From positions 1-39,010 of the forward strand of contig NZ_JAGGOL010000025.1 of NCBI RefSeq assembly GCF_018614525.1: a stretch of DNA of 39,010 nt, read 5' to 3'. The stretch's first letter is position 1. Each line of letters starts with the position of its first letter. Shown piece by piece: positions 8,286 to 16,596 of the stretch. The DNA is from Streptomyces sp. ISL-11. GTDB lineage: Bacteria > Actinomycetota > Actinomycetes > Streptomycetales > Streptomycetaceae. A model generated the notes under the pieces. The model worked only from the letters and a program-made list of their open reading frames with translations, was not told where the DNA came from and did not search any database. Both the position numbers and the translations under genes were made by a program.

Positions 8286-8351
8286 GAAAAGTGAGCATAT
8301 GGGGCACTGTCTGCGACGGGAGTCCGAATGGGGCGCCTTCGGCGTGGGCCG

Positions 8352-9398
8352 TCAGGCGCGTTCGGGGAGTTCCGCCGCCAGGGCCGCGGCCGCCTGCACC
8401 AGTGGCAGAGCGAGCAGCGCCCCTGTCCCCTCGCCCACTGTGACGCCGTGATCGAGCAAAGGGTTGAGCGCCATCCGGTCCAGTGCCTTGGCCTGCGCCG
8501 GATCGCCGCTCGCCTGACCGGCCAGCCACCAGTCCGGCGCCCGGAACGCCACCCGCTGCGCGACCAGGGCGCACGCCGCGGAGACGACTCCGTCGAGGAC
8601 GACGGGGGTGCGGCGCACCGCGCTCTGCAGCAGGAAACCCGTGGTCGCCGCGAGATCCGCGCCGCCGGTCGCCGCCAGCAGCCGCAGCTGGTCCCCGAGG
8701 ACCGGGCGGGCCCGGCGCAGCGCGTCCCGGATCGCCGCGCACTTGCGCATCCACGCCAGGTCGTCGATGCCCGCGCCGCCGCGGCCGGTGACCACGGACG
8801 CGTCCGTGCCGCACAGGGCGCCGATCAGCGTGCCGGCGGCGGTGGTGCCGCCCACGCTGAGGTCGCCCAGCACCACCAGGTCCGTACCGGCGTCCGCCTC
8901 CTCGTCGGCGATGGCCATGCCGGCCCGGAACGCCGCCTCGGCCTCCTCGGCGGTCAGCGCGTCCTCGACGTCGATACGGCCCGAGCCGCGCCGCACCCGG
9001 TGGCGGGTGACGTCCTCGGGCAGTTCGGCCGGGTCGCAGTCCACCGACATGTCGACGACGCGCAGCCGCGCCCCGAACTGCCGGGCCAGGACCGCCGCCG
9101 GGCTCCCGCCGTCCAGCGCGGCCCGTACGAGCTCCCGGGCGCCACCGGCCGGGCCGGCCGACACGCCGAGCTCGGCGACGCCGTGGTCGCCGGCGAACAG
9201 CAGGGCGGTGACCCGCGCGACGGGCCTGGCCGGCACGGCTCCCTGCGCGGCGGCGAGCCACTCGCCCAGCTCGTCCAGACGGCCCAGCGCGCCGGGGCGC
9301 GGAGCGAGGCGCTCGCGCCGCGATTCGGCGTCCCGCCGGGTTCCGGGGTCGGGGCGCTCGATCAGTGTGGCGAAGTCATCAAGATTCAGACCGCTCAT
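8352..9398 (-). CDS. cobT: Nicotinate-nucleotide--dimethylbenzimidazole phosphoribosyltransferase
   Basis: Makes alpha-ribazole 5'-phosphate from nicotinate mononucleotide and 5,6-dimethylbenzimidazole, activating the lower ligand of cobalamin. 348 aa, the usual length. Seen: PGALGRLDELGEWLA near the N-terminus (family PxGSLGRLE), FAGDHGVAELGVSA, the glycine-rich GRGGAGIDD, and near the C-terminus VGEGTGALLALPLVQAA, in which E323 corresponds to the catalytic glutamate of the family. It lies downstream of the CobU fusion on the same strand. The 75-bp gap between them contains a solitary 22-bp repeat core. The next gene downstream is the lysyltransferase-like gene, 66 bp away, so the cobalamin genes end here. 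Confidence 0.95.
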   Translation of the reverse strand: MSGLNLDDFATLIERPDPGTRRDAESRRERLAPRPGALGRLDELGEWLAAAQGAVPARPVARVTALLFAGDHGVAELGVSAGPAGGARELVRAALDGGSPAAVLARQFGARLRVVDMSVDCDPAELPEDVTRHRVRRGSGRIDVEDALTAEEAEAAFRAGMAIADEEADAGTDLVVLGDLSVGGTTAAGTLIGALCGTDASVVTGRGGAGIDDLAWMRKCAAIRDALRRARPVLGDQLRLLAATGGADLAATTGFLLQSAVRRTPVVLDGVVSAACALVAQRVAFRAPDWWLAGQASGDPAQAKALDRMALNPLLDHGVTVGEGTGALLALPLVQAAAALAAELPERA

Positions 9399-9437
9399 CC
9401 GCTGAACACTACCGGTCTGTGGGAGAAGGTCCAGGCT

Positions 9438-9459
9438 GTCCTCAATCGCCGGACGGGCT
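9438..9459 (+). repeat. Solitary 22-bp repeat core in the cobU-cobT gap
   Basis: One core unit (GTCCTCAA, one variable base T, CGCCGGACGGGCT) with no terminal repeats. It occupies the 75-bp spacer between cobU and cobT. Same sequence class as the cores inside elements A, C, D and E. Confidence 0.85.
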
Positions 9460-9473
9460 GGAAATCCAGAGGG

Positions 9474-10679
9474 TCACCGCAACGGCAACGCCTGGCCCGC
9501 CACCACCAGGACCACCCGCTCGCACTCCCTCGCCAGGATGGCGTTCACGCGGCCCAGTTCGTCGCGGAAGCGGCGGCCCGAGGACGTGGCCGGGACGACG
9601 CCCGAGCCGACCTCGTTGCTGACCAGGACGACCGTGCGGGCCGTGCCGCGCAGCGCTGTCGCCAGGGCCGCCACCCGCTCGGCCAGCGCGGCCGCGCCAC
9701 CGTTCTCCCAGGTCTCGTCCGACCAGGCGCCGACGGCGTCCATCGCGTCCGTCAGCCACAGCGCCAGGCAGTCGATCAGCAGCGGCGGGCCGTCCGAGGT
9801 CAGCAGGGGGACCAGGTCGCGGGTCTCGGCCGTGCGCCAGGAGCCCGGCCGGCGATCGCGGTGCAGGGCCACCCGCGTCGCCCAGTCGGCGTCGCCCTCG
9901 CGCGTGCCGCCGGTGGCGACGTACAGCACGTCGGGGAAGGACTCCAGCCGCCGCTCGGCCTCCACCGACTTGCCGGACCGGGCGCCGCCCAGCACGAGCG
10001 TGCGGCGCGGCAGGTCGGGCACCGCGTGGTAGTCGCCGACCACCAGCGTCGTGCCGTCGGGAACGGTCCGCGCGCCCGCCGCCGCCAGCCGCCGGTGCAG
10101 CTCACGGCCCGGCGGTACGTCGTGGTCGATGTGGACGCCGAGGACGTCGGTGGTGGCGGTGACCGCGCCGGCGCCGCGCAGCCGGGCGAGGGCGTCCGGC
10201 CGGCCGAGCACGTCGAGCAGCACCATGTCGTACGGGCCGGGAGTCTCGAACGGGCCGTTGAGCCCGGCGGGTGCCGTGCCAGGCGGGAGGTAGAGCAGCC
10301 GGTCCCCGTCCGGGCCCGTCACCTCGTAGCCGGTGCCCGGCGCGTCCAGGGCCACCGCCCGTACCCGGTGCCCGCTGATCACCGACAGCTCGCGGCCGTC
10401 CGGTACCCGCACCGGCGCGGGCAGCCCCGCCGGGAACTCCACGACGGGCCCGTCGTGCGGGTGGGAGAGCAGCACCTGCCGCACCCCGGCGATCGACCGC
10501 CCCGCGCGGGCGGCCGCGAAGGCCGGGCCCGGGGTCAGGTCGAGGAGCAGGGCCGCGTCGACGAGGAGCGCGGTCGCGGCCCGCGCCTCGTCGCCGACGG
10601 CGGTGGCGCAGGACGCGCAGGGGCAGCCGGGGCGCGGGAGTCCGTCGGGGGCCCCGGTGCCGAGGAGAGTGAGTTCCAC
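9474..10679 (-). CDS. cobU: Fusion: PhnP-like metallo-beta-lactamase-fold domain + CobU adenosylcobinamide kinase/guanylyltransferase
   Basis: 401 aa, about twice the length of a plain CobU. C-terminal half (from about residue 226): P-loop GGARSGKS at 231-238, a His-rich HRDRRPGSW segment covering the guanylylated-His region, DCLALWLTD, and NEVGSGVVPATSSGRRFRDELGRVN, all hallmarks of CobU, which phosphorylates and guanylylates adenosylcobinamide. N-terminal half: MBL-fold start MELTLLGTGAPDGLP, a Cys cluster CPCASC (C19, C21, C24) like the structural zinc site of PhnP, SHPHDGP at 72-78, HIDHD and GDYHA. The expected HxHxDH metal motif is degenerate, so hydrolase activity is doubtful. The GTG at 10679 starts exactly at the MBL fold. 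Repeat element C (10751-10870) lies upstream, and cobT lies downstream. Confidence 0.9.
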   Translation of the reverse strand: MELTLLGTGAPDGLPRPGCPCASCATAVGDEARAATALLVDAALLLDLTPGPAFAAARAGRSIAGVRQVLLSHPHDGPVVEFPAGLPAPVRVPDGRELSVISGHRVRAVALDAPGTGYEVTGPDGDRLLYLPPGTAPAGLNGPFETPGPYDMVLLDVLGRPDALARLRGAGAVTATTDVLGVHIDHDVPPGRELHRRLAAAGARTVPDGTTLVVGDYHAVPDLPRRTLVLGGARSGKSVEAERRLESFPDVLYVATGGTREGDADWATRVALHRDRRPGSWRTAETRDLVPLLTSDGPPLLIDCLALWLTDAMDAVGAWSDETWENGGAAALAERVAALATALRGTARTVVLVSNEVGSGVVPATSSGRRFRDELGRVNAILARECERVVLVVAGQALPLR

Positions 10680-10750
10680 GCACTGATCGTCTCGCGTCCG
10701 CCCGGCGTGGGCGCGCCGGGCTCACCCTTTCTCGTTCCCGGCGGGCCGTT

Positions 10751-10870
10751 GGGCGGTGTCCGGCGGGTCTTCGGCCGCGGGCCGTCTGTGCGCCTGCGGC
10801 GGCGAGCGCCCCTGCGGGCGCGTCCTCAAACGCCGGACGGGCTTGATTTCACCCGCCGGACACGGCCTAG
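10751..10870 (-). repeat. MITE-like repeat element, internally deleted copy C (120 bp)
   Basis: Left terminal repeat GGGCGGTGTCCGGCGGGTC at 10751-10769, then the CTTCGGCCGCGGGCC end type, CCTGCGG and GCGCCCCTGCGGGCGC palindromes, one core at 10822-10843, then a right terminal repeat CACCCGCCGGACACGGCC (about 10850-10867) ending in CTAG. Compared with copy A it is in reverse orientation and lacks the second core and one arm. It lies between the start of the cobU fusion and the 69-aa gene. No gene stop coincides with the CTAG here. Confidence 0.75.
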
Positions 10871-10934
10871 GCTGCGCGACAGCATGTGACTGTGCGGCGT
10901 AACCAGGACTGTCAGCAGGATTCAGGAGGCGGAC

Positions 10935-11144
10935 ATGGTGTGGACGTGGCGGTTCGAGAAGGCCGACGGGACGGAGACGAGCCCGGCGGTGGAGCCCGAG
11001 GAGTTCACCACGCAGGGCGACGCGGAGTCCTGGATCGGTGAGGTCTGGAAGGAGCTCCTGGACGGCGGTGCCGAGCAAGTGACGCTCTTCGAGGACGACA
11101 CCCAGATCTACGTGATGAGTCTGCGCGCCGCCGCCGAGAGCTGA
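10935..11144 (+). CDS. Small conserved hypothetical protein, 69 aa
   Basis: MVWTWRFEKADGTETSPAVEPEEFTT... is an acidic, soluble 69-residue protein with one likely alpha/beta fold: a short beta start, an Asp/Glu-rich middle helix (AESWIGEVWKELLDGG), and a terminal strand pair (VTLFEDDTQIYVMSL). AGGAGG lies 7 bases before the ATG, a strong translational signal, and third-position GC is high, so it is a real gene. I do not recognise a function. It is convergent with the HtrA-type protease, with a shared hairpin between them. Confidence 0.75.
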   Translation: MVWTWRFEKADGTETSPAVEPEEFTTQGDAESWIGEVWKELLDGGAEQVTLFEDDTQIYVMSLRAAAES

Positions 11145-11150
11145 GCCGGG

Positions 11151-11179
11151 GGCCGCGGGGCGCCCGTCGCCCCGCGGCC
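11151..11179. terminator. Bidirectional hairpin between convergent genes
   Basis: Perfect 12-bp stem: GGCCGCGGGGCG (11151-11162) and CGCCCCGCGGCC (11168-11179), loop CCCGT. It lies between the ends of the 69-aa gene and the protease gene, so it can serve both. Confidence 0.75.
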
Positions 11180-11183
11180 GCCC

Positions 11184-12284
11184 TCACATCTCGCCCAGCG
11201 TGACCGTCACGGTCCGCTCGGCGCCGTCGCGGTCGTACGTCACCTCTGCGCGGTCGCCCGGCCGGAGGCCCGCGAGCGCCTCGGACAGCGACTGCATGGT
11301 CGTGATGTCGTTCTTGTTCAGGCGGGTGATGATGTCGCCCGTCCTGATGCCCGCCTTGGCGGCGGCCCCGTCCCGGCTGACGTCGGCCACCGCGACACCG
11401 GCGGGCGCGAACCCCGCGCCGACGATCGTCCGCCCGGTGATGCCGAGCGCCGCCCGCCCGGAGTCGGTGACCTTGCCGCTCCTGATGATCTGCCCGGCGA
11501 TGGTGCGGACCGTGGCGGCGGGGATCGCGAAGCCGATGCCGGGCGCCGCGCCCTGGCCGAGCTCGGGGTCGACGGCGGCCAGCGTGGGAATGCCGATGAC
11601 CTGCCCGCCGAGATTGACCAGGGCGCCGCCGCTGTTGCCGGGGTTGATCGCGGCCGAGGTCTGCACCATGTTGGCGATGGTGGCGCCCGTGCCGCCGCCG
11701 GACCGTCCCTCGCTGACCGTACGGCCGACGGCCGAGACGATGCCCTGGGTGACGCTGCTGGACAGGCCGAGCGGGTTGCCCATGGCGAGCACGATCTGGC
11801 CCACCTCGACCTTTGCGGAGTCGCCGAACGTGGCGGGCTTCAGGCTCCCCGGCACGTCGTCGAGCACGATGACCGCGAGGTCCTGGTCGGGATAGCTCGC
11901 CACGAGCCGGGCGCCGACGCTGCCGCCGCCCGTGGCCAGGGTGACCTTGAAGGTCTTGGCGTCGCCGACGACGTGCGCGTTGGTGACGATGTGGCCCTTG
12001 TCGTCGTAGACGACGCCGGAGCCGAGCCCCTCGCCGTTGGTGATCTGCACGACCGACGGCAGGACGTCCTTGACCACCTTCTCGTAGGCGGCCTGGAGAT
12101 CACCGGCCGAGCCGGGGGCCTTGGGCGGGGCGGGCGCGGGTGAGCCCGAGGAGGTGGCCGGGGCCGACGGGGCCGCCCTGCCGGCGGTGCCGGAGCAGCC
12201 GCCGAGCACCGCCGCCGCGCAGGCGGCGGCGGTCACGGACAGCAGGAGCCGGCGCGGGAGGGGCCGTGCGCGGGAGACGTCCAT
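11184..12284 (-). CDS. HtrA/DegP-type serine protease, S1C family, predicted lipoprotein with PDZ domain
   Basis: 366 aa. Seen: a basic N-terminus and hydrophobic signal segment ending in lipobox VLGGC with Cys30, then a Ser/Ala/Pro-rich linker (about 31-60). The trypsin-like domain carries the triad H104 (TNAHVV), D135 (DQDLAV) and S218 (GNSGGALV), followed by one PDZ domain (about 262-360; AGIRTGDIITRLNKNDI). This predicts a surface-anchored quality-control protease or chaperone. The ATG at 12284 precedes the signal peptide without extra residues. The methyltransferase gene lies 81 bp upstream on the same strand, so co-transcription is possible. The MprF-like, PspA and DUF3043 genes nearby also concern the envelope, but a shared pathway is only inferred. 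Confidence 0.92.
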   Translation of the reverse strand: MDVSRARPLPRRLLLSVTAAACAAAVLGGCSGTAGRAAPSAPATSSGSPAPAPPKAPGSAGDLQAAYEKVVKDVLPSVVQITNGEGLGSGVVYDDKGHIVTNAHVVGDAKTFKVTLATGGGSVGARLVASYPDQDLAVIVLDDVPGSLKPATFGDSAKVEVGQIVLAMGNPLGLSSSVTQGIVSAVGRTVSEGRSGGGTGATIANMVQTSAAINPGNSGGALVNLGGQVIGIPTLAAVDPELGQGAAPGIGFAIPAATVRTIAGQIIRSGKVTDSGRAALGITGRTIVGAGFAPAGVAVADVSRDGAAAKAGIRTGDIITRLNKNDITTMQSLSEALAGLRPGDRAEVTYDRDGAERTVTVTLGEM

Positions 12285-12365
12285 GCTCGGAGTATCACGT
12301 TCGTCCGGCCCGCTGTCCGGCCGGACAAGGCATCCGGTGCGCGTCCGCGGCCCCCGCGCCGTCGC

Positions 12366-13169
12366 TCACCCCCGTACGCCGCACAGGTGCAGCAGCGCCG
12401 CCACCGCGCGGTACGGATCGGTGCGGCCCGCCCGGTCCTCGGCGGCCAGCAGGCGGTCCAGCGCCTCTCCGGCGGGCGGCTCCTGCCCGTCGGCCGCCAG
12501 GTCGCAGAAGACCCGGATGCCGTACCAGGCGTGCAGGGGGGCGCCGATCCCGGCGAGCGTCGCCGTCAGCGTCTCCAGCCGGTCGGCGCGCACCTCCAGG
12601 CCGAGGCGGTTGGTGTACGCGGGGGAGTCGAAGGCCGCGAGGGCGGTGTCCCAGTCCCCGGCCAGCCCCGGCCGCATCGCCAGAGCGTCGGCGTTGCGCA
12701 CGACCAGGGAGAGCAGACCGCCGGGGGCGAGCACCCGGGCCAGGCCGGCGAGCATCGGGTCGGGCGCGCTCACGTACATCAGGACACCGTGGCAGAGCAC
12801 GATGTCGAAGGAGCCGGGCAGGAAGTGCGCGCCGGCGTCGCGGCCGTCGCCCTCGACGATCCGCATCCGCTCCTGAATGCCCTCGGGCTCGGCGGTCAGC
12901 GCCTCGCGCACGGCCGCCACCATCCGCGGGTCGGACTCCAGGCCCGTCACCTCGTGGCCGGCGCGGGCCAGCCGCAGGGCCTGGGTGCCCTGGCCGGGGC
13001 CCACGTCGAGGACCCGCAGCCGGCGGCCCACCGGGAAGCGGGCCGCTATCTGTTCGTCGAGCTGGCGTGCCACCAGCTCCTGACGAACGATGTTCCGTAA
13101 GCCACCGAGCCCACGGAGCCAGCCCTCCGCGCCACCGCCGAAGCCGGACGCGAAGGCGGCACCGCTCAG
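12366..13169 (-). CDS. Class I SAM-dependent methyltransferase; probable CTG start overlapping the upstream stop
   Basis: SAM-binding motif I VLDVGPGQGTQ, motif II-like GLESDPRMV, and FDIVLCHGVLMYV / VLAPGGLLSLVVRNAD show a class I methyltransferase. The substrate is unknown, with some likeness to the SmtA/CmoM group. The first ATG/GTG/TTG-type start is the GTG at 13073 (235 aa). However, the frame stays open upstream and encodes LSGAAFASGFGGGAEGWLR, then GLGGLRNIVRQELVARQL, a helix that looks like genuine protein. Before it is a CTG (13167-13169) overlapping the DUF3043 stop as CTGA, with GGGGAG 5 bases upstream. That gives 267 aa and translational coupling. I favour the CTG start, but the shorter form cannot be excluded. 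No ATG or GTG lies in frame between. Confidence 0.8.
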   Translation of the reverse strand: MSGAAFASGFGGGAEGWLRGLGGLRNIVRQELVARQLDEQIAARFPVGRRLRVLDVGPGQGTQALRLARAGHEVTGLESDPRMVAAVREALTAEPEGIQERMRIVEGDGRDAGAHFLPGSFDIVLCHGVLMYVSAPDPMLAGLARVLAPGGLLSLVVRNADALAMRPGLAGDWDTALAAFDSPAYTNRLGLEVRADRLETLTATLAGIGAPLHAWYGIRVFCDLAADGQEPPAGEALDRLLAAEDRAGRTDPYRAVAALLHLCGVRG

Positions 13170-13765
13170 TGCTTCTCCCCGCGCTTGACCTTCGGCTTGG
13201 GCAGCCGCAGCCGGCGCATCTGGAGCGTGCGCATCAGGGCGTACGGCACGGCGCCGCGCAGGTTCTCGTCCGGGAAGCGCTGCTTGAGCGCCCGCTTGAG
13301 CGTCACGGCCGTGATCACGGAGTTGATGACGATCAGGATGATCACGAGCAGCCAGGCCAGCAGCACGTACGACTGGAACTTGCCCTGGTTGATCATGCTC
13401 AGGATGAGGATGACCACGGCGAGCGGCAGGAAGAACTCCGCCACCGAGTACCGGGCGTCCACGAAATCGCGCGCGAAGCTGCGGATCGGGCCCTTGTCAC
13501 GGGCCGGCAGGAACCGCTCGTCGCCCTTGGCGAGGGCTTCGCGCTGCTTGGCCAGATCGGACCGGCGGGCCTCGCGGGCCCGCTTGGTGGCGTCCTTGCG
13601 GTTGGCCGGCGTGCTGGCCAGGCTGCGGCGCTGCGAGGTGGCCTCGCTGCGCTTGGGGGTGGGGCGGCCCTTGGGTGCCTGCGGGTCGCGCTGCTTCGGC
13701 TGGTCCGCGCTCACCTGGGTGGCGGCGGCCTGCTCATCCTTGGAAGTGGAACGGCTTCGGAACAC
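13166..13765 (-). CDS. DUF3043 membrane protein
   Basis: 199 aa. The N-terminal third is Ser/Thr/Lys/Arg-rich and likely disordered (STSKDEQAAATQ, PTPKRSEATSQRRSL). It is followed by a conserved KGPIRSFARDFVDARYSVAEFFLPL, two closely spaced membrane helices (VVILILSMINQ and YVLLAWLLVIILIVINSVI), then a basic tail (LKRALKQRFPDENLRGAVPYALMRTLQMRRLRLPKPKVKRGEKH). This is the DUF3043 layout; function is unknown. The start is the GTG at 13763-13765 (VFRSRSTSK). It is divergent from pspA (276-bp gap). Its stop overlaps the putative CTG start of the methyltransferase, so the two are probably one operon. Confidence 0.85.
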   Translation of the reverse strand: MFRSRSTSKDEQAAATQVSADQPKQRDPQAPKGRPTPKRSEATSQRRSLASTPANRKDATKRAREARRSDLAKQREALAKGDERFLPARDKGPIRSFARDFVDARYSVAEFFLPLAVVILILSMINQGKFQSYVLLAWLLVIILIVINSVITAVTLKRALKQRFPDENLRGAVPYALMRTLQMRRLRLPKPKVKRGEKH

Positions 13766-14041
13766 AAAACCCAAGGGTACGGGGTACCGGCGGACGGTCA
13801 CCGGCCGCAAGGGAACGATCCGGCAACGGCGGCGTGTTCACCGGACGGGCCGCGGGGCCGCGCACCCGTTCCCCCTGATGATCTCCTACTCCTTCCGCCG
13901 GAGGACGGCGAACTTGTGATCGTCCTGCAGGAGGAGCGCATCGGCGCCCGAACAGTGCGGTAATGGAAGCAGGGCCCGTACTGTGGGGTCTGCAAGATGT
14001 GCTGGAGTTCGTAGTCCGTCAGAAGGGGGCGCCCGAGGCCC

Positions 14042-14836
14042 ATGAGCGGTGTCATGAAGCGTATGGGAATGATTTTCCGCGCGAAGGCCAACAAGGCCCT
14101 GGACCGGGCCGAGGACCCGCGCGAAACCCTCGACTACTCGTATCAGAAGCAGCTCGAACTGCTCCAGAAGGTACGGCGCGGCGTCGCCGACGTCGCCACG
14201 TCCCGCAAGCGCCTGGAGCTCCAGCTCAACCAGCTCCAGGGCCAGTCCACCAAGCTGGAGGACCAGGGCCGCAAGGCCCTCGCCCTCGGCCGCGAGGACC
14301 TGGCGCGCGAGGCGCTCTCCCGCCGCGCCGCCCTCCAGCAGCAGGTCAGCGACCTGGAGACGCAGCACACCACGCTCCAGGGCGAGGAGGAGAAGCTCAC
14401 CCTCGCGGCGCAGCGCCTCCAGGCCAAGGTCGACGCCTTCCGCACCAAGAAGGAGACCATCAAGGCCACCTACACCGCCGCCCAGGCCCAGACCCGCATC
14501 GGCGAGGCGTTCTCGGGCATCTCCGAGGAGATGGGCGACGTCGGCATGGCCATCCAGCGGGCCGAGGACAAGACGCAGCAGATGCAGGCACGCGCCGGCG
14601 CCATCGACGAGCTGCTCGCCTCGGGCGCGCTCGACGACCCGACCGGCACCGCCAAGGACGACATCACCGCCGAGCTGGAGCGCCTCTCCGGCGGCAGCGA
14701 CGTCGAGCTGGAGCTCCAGCGGATGAAGGCCGAGCTGGCGGGCGGCAGCGCGCCGAAGCAGGCCATCGAGGGCGGCACCGGGGGCCAGGCCGAGCAGGCC
14801 CGGCCGCAGGACCAGCCGCGCTTCGACAAGCAGTAG
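14042..14836 (+). CDS. pspA: Phage shock protein A (PspA/IM30 family)
   Basis: 264 aa. The ESCRT-III-like family coats and stabilises damaged membranes. Seen: an N-terminal amphipathic helix (MSGVMKRMGMIFRAKANKALDRAEDP), then almost continuous coiled-coil helices rich in Gln/Glu/Lys/Ala (about 28-190, for example YSYQKQLELLQKVRRGVADV), and a Gly/Gln/Pro-rich C-terminal tail (PRFDKQ). The ATG at 14042 has GAGG 3 bases upstream; an ATG four codons later is an alternative start. Next on the same strand are pspAA (43 bp later) and a two-component system. In Firmicutes the LiaRS/VraSR systems of the same kinase class control pspA-like genes. A similar loop here is an inference. Confidence 0.95.
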   Translation: MSGVMKRMGMIFRAKANKALDRAEDPRETLDYSYQKQLELLQKVRRGVADVATSRKRLELQLNQLQGQSTKLEDQGRKALALGREDLAREALSRRAALQQQVSDLETQHTTLQGEEEKLTLAAQRLQAKVDAFRTKKETIKATYTAAQAQTRIGEAFSGISEEMGDVGMAIQRAEDKTQQMQARAGAIDELLASGALDDPTGTAKDDITAELERLSGGSDVELELQRMKAELAGGSAPKQAIEGGTGGQAEQARPQDQPRFDKQ

Positions 14837-14879
14837 GACCGGCAGTGCGTCACCAGGTAGCCGACCGAGGGAGACCGTC

Positions 14880-15158
14880 ATGATCGTGCGGATCATGGGG
14901 GAGGGACAGTGGAAGCTGGCCGACGGCCACTTCACCGAGCTCAACAAGCTGGACGACGAACTGCTCGAAGAGATGGAGAGCGGTGACGGGGAGGGCTTCC
15001 GCCGGACCCTCGGCGCCCTGCTCGACGCCGTGCGCCGGCTGGGCGAGCCGCTGCCCGACGACGCGCTCGAACCCTCGGAGCTGATCCTTCCCGCACCCGA
15101 CGCGACCCTTGACGAGGTCAAGGACATGCTCAGCGACGACGGTCTCATCCCCGGCTGA
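14880..15158 (+). CDS. pspAA: PspA-associated protein PspAA
   Basis: 92 aa small acidic protein: MIVRIMGEGQWKLADGHFTELNKLDDELLEEMESGDGEGF, then a helix and a short C-terminal segment DATLDEVKDMLSDDGLIPG. The position directly after pspA and the MIVRIMGEGQW start are the hallmarks of the PspAA domain, which accompanies PspA in actinobacteria and other lineages. GAGGGAGACC precedes the ATG. It probably modulates or localises PspA, but the biochemical role is not known. Confidence 0.88.
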   Translation: MIVRIMGEGQWKLADGHFTELNKLDDELLEEMESGDGEGFRRTLGALLDAVRRLGEPLPDDALEPSELILPAPDATLDEVKDMLSDDGLIPG

Positions 15159-15297
15159 CCCGGCTGAGCCAGCCTTCCCGGCTGATCAGGCTGTCCCGGG
15201 CCGGCCCGGCACTCCAGCACCGGTGCCCCTGTCCCCGATACCGCGGGCCAGGGGCGCCGCCGGTACGCCCGCCCTCCGCCCGTACCCGAGGACCCTG

Positions 15298-16596
15298 ATG
15301 ACCTCCCTCGCCGTCACCGGTCTCGCCCGCCCGCACCGCTGGCTGCGCGCGCACCCCATCGCGGCCGACTCCCTGCTGGCCGGGGCCGTCTTCGTGGCCA
15401 TCCTGCTCGGCTCGGCGTTCAGCCGCTTCACCGCCGGACGTCCGCCGGGTGCCGGCTTCCTCGTGCTCTCCCTGCTCGCCTGCGCCGCCCTCGTCCTGCG
15501 CCGCCGGGCACCGCGCGGGGTCCTCGGAGCGACCGCCGCGCTGACGCTCCTGGAGGTCGTCGCCCTCGACGACGACCCGCCGCGCACCCAGATCGCGCTG
15601 ACCGTCGTCATCGCCCTCTACACCGTCACCTCCCGCACCGAACGCGCCAAGGCGTGGCGGATCGCCGCGGTCACCGTCGCCGTCCTCACCGTAGCCGTCA
15701 TGATCTACGGGGTGCCGCCCTGGTACGCCCAGGAGAACGTCGGCCTCCTGGCCTGGACCGGCATGGCCGGCGCCGCCGGGGACGCGGTACGCAGCCGCCG
15801 CGCCTACATCGCCGCCATCGAGGAGCGGGCCGTACGGGCCGAGCGCACCCGCGAGGCGGAGGCCAGCCGCCGGGTCGCCGAGGAGCGGCTGCGCATCGCC
15901 CGCGAGCTGCACGACGTCGTCGCCCACCACATCGCCCTCGTCAACGTCCAGGCCGGCGTCGCCTCGCACATCATGGACAGCCGACCCGACCAGGCCAAGG
16001 AGGCCCTCGCCCACGTCCGCGAGGCCAGCCGCTCGGCCCTCGCCGAGCTGCGCGCCACCGTCGGCCTGCTGCGCCAGTACGGCGACCCGGAGGCCCCCAC
16101 CGAACCGGCCCCCGGCCTCGGCGTCCTCGACCAGCTCGTCGACGGGTTCGCCCGCGCGGGCCTGCGCGTCGACGTGCGGGCGACCTCCGGCCTCGGCGAC
16201 GGGGCCGGCGGCGGCACGGACCCGGCCGGCGCGGCGGCCGTCGTCGGACCGCTGCCCGGAGCCGTCGACCTGACGGCCTACCGCGTGCTCCAGGAGGCGC
16301 TGACCAACGTCCACAAGCACGCGGGCCCCGGCGCCCACGCCGAGGTCTCCCTGCTGCGCGGTGCGGACACCCTCCTCCTCGTCGTCCTGGACAACGGCGG
16401 CGAGCCGTACGGCGAACACTGCGGGGAGCAGCCGCCGCAGCCGGCGGGCGGCCACGGCCTGATCGGCATGCGCGAACGCGCCACCGCGCTCGGCGGCACC
16501 TGCGAGGCCGGCCCCCGTGCCGACGGCGGCCCCGGCTTCCAGGTCCGCGCGACCCTGCCCCTGGGCCGGGGCGCCACGCCTACGCTGACCCCATGA
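15298..16596 (+). CDS. Sensor histidine kinase, NarL-class (HisKA_3)
   Basis: 432 aa. Seen: about five to six membrane helices in residues 25-165 with only short outside loops, a short coiled coil (about 170-198), then the HisKA_3 phosphoacceptor H205 in RELHDVVAHHIALVNVQ, and a C-terminal HATPase_c domain with N-box ALTNVHKHAG and GHGLIGMRERATALGG. There is no large extracellular sensor, so it is of the intramembrane-sensing type, like LiaS/VraS. The ATG at 15298 has GAGG 6 bases upstream. The stop overlaps the regulator start as ATGA (16593-16596). It follows pspAA by 139 bp. An envelope-stress role is inferred from that neighbour, not seen in the protein. Confidence 0.9.
   Translation: MTSLAVTGLARPHRWLRAHPIAADSLLAGAVFVAILLGSAFSRFTAGRPPGAGFLVLSLLACAALVLRRRAPRGVLGATAALTLLEVVALDDDPPRTQIALTVVIALYTVTSRTERAKAWRIAAVTVAVLTVAVMIYGVPPWYAQENVGLLAWTGMAGAAGDAVRSRRAYIAAIEERAVRAERTREAEASRRVAEERLRIARELHDVVAHHIALVNVQAGVASHIMDSRPDQAKEALAHVREASRSALAELRATVGLLRQYGDPEAPTEPAPGLGVLDQLVDGFARAGLRVDVRATSGLGDGAGGGTDPAGAAAVVGPLPGAVDLTAYRVLQEALTNVHKHAGPGAHAEVSLLRGADTLLLVVLDNGGEPYGEHCGEQPPQPAGGHGLIGMRERATALGGTCEAGPRADGGPGFQVRATLPLGRGATPTLTP

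Noticed and set aside
8286..8351. Promoter of the LPG-synthase-like gene with leaderless mRNA (TATGCT at -8)
   Set aside because: The -10 is plausible, but no -35 is found, so I do not list it as a feature. Start-site mapping would decide.
13811..14041. An extra small gene upstream of pspA ending at 13963 (tail DDLLLLPPEDGELVIVLQEER)
   Set aside because: The stretch looks protein-like, but there is no start codon with a ribosome site and it overlaps the DUF3043 leader. Left unannotated.
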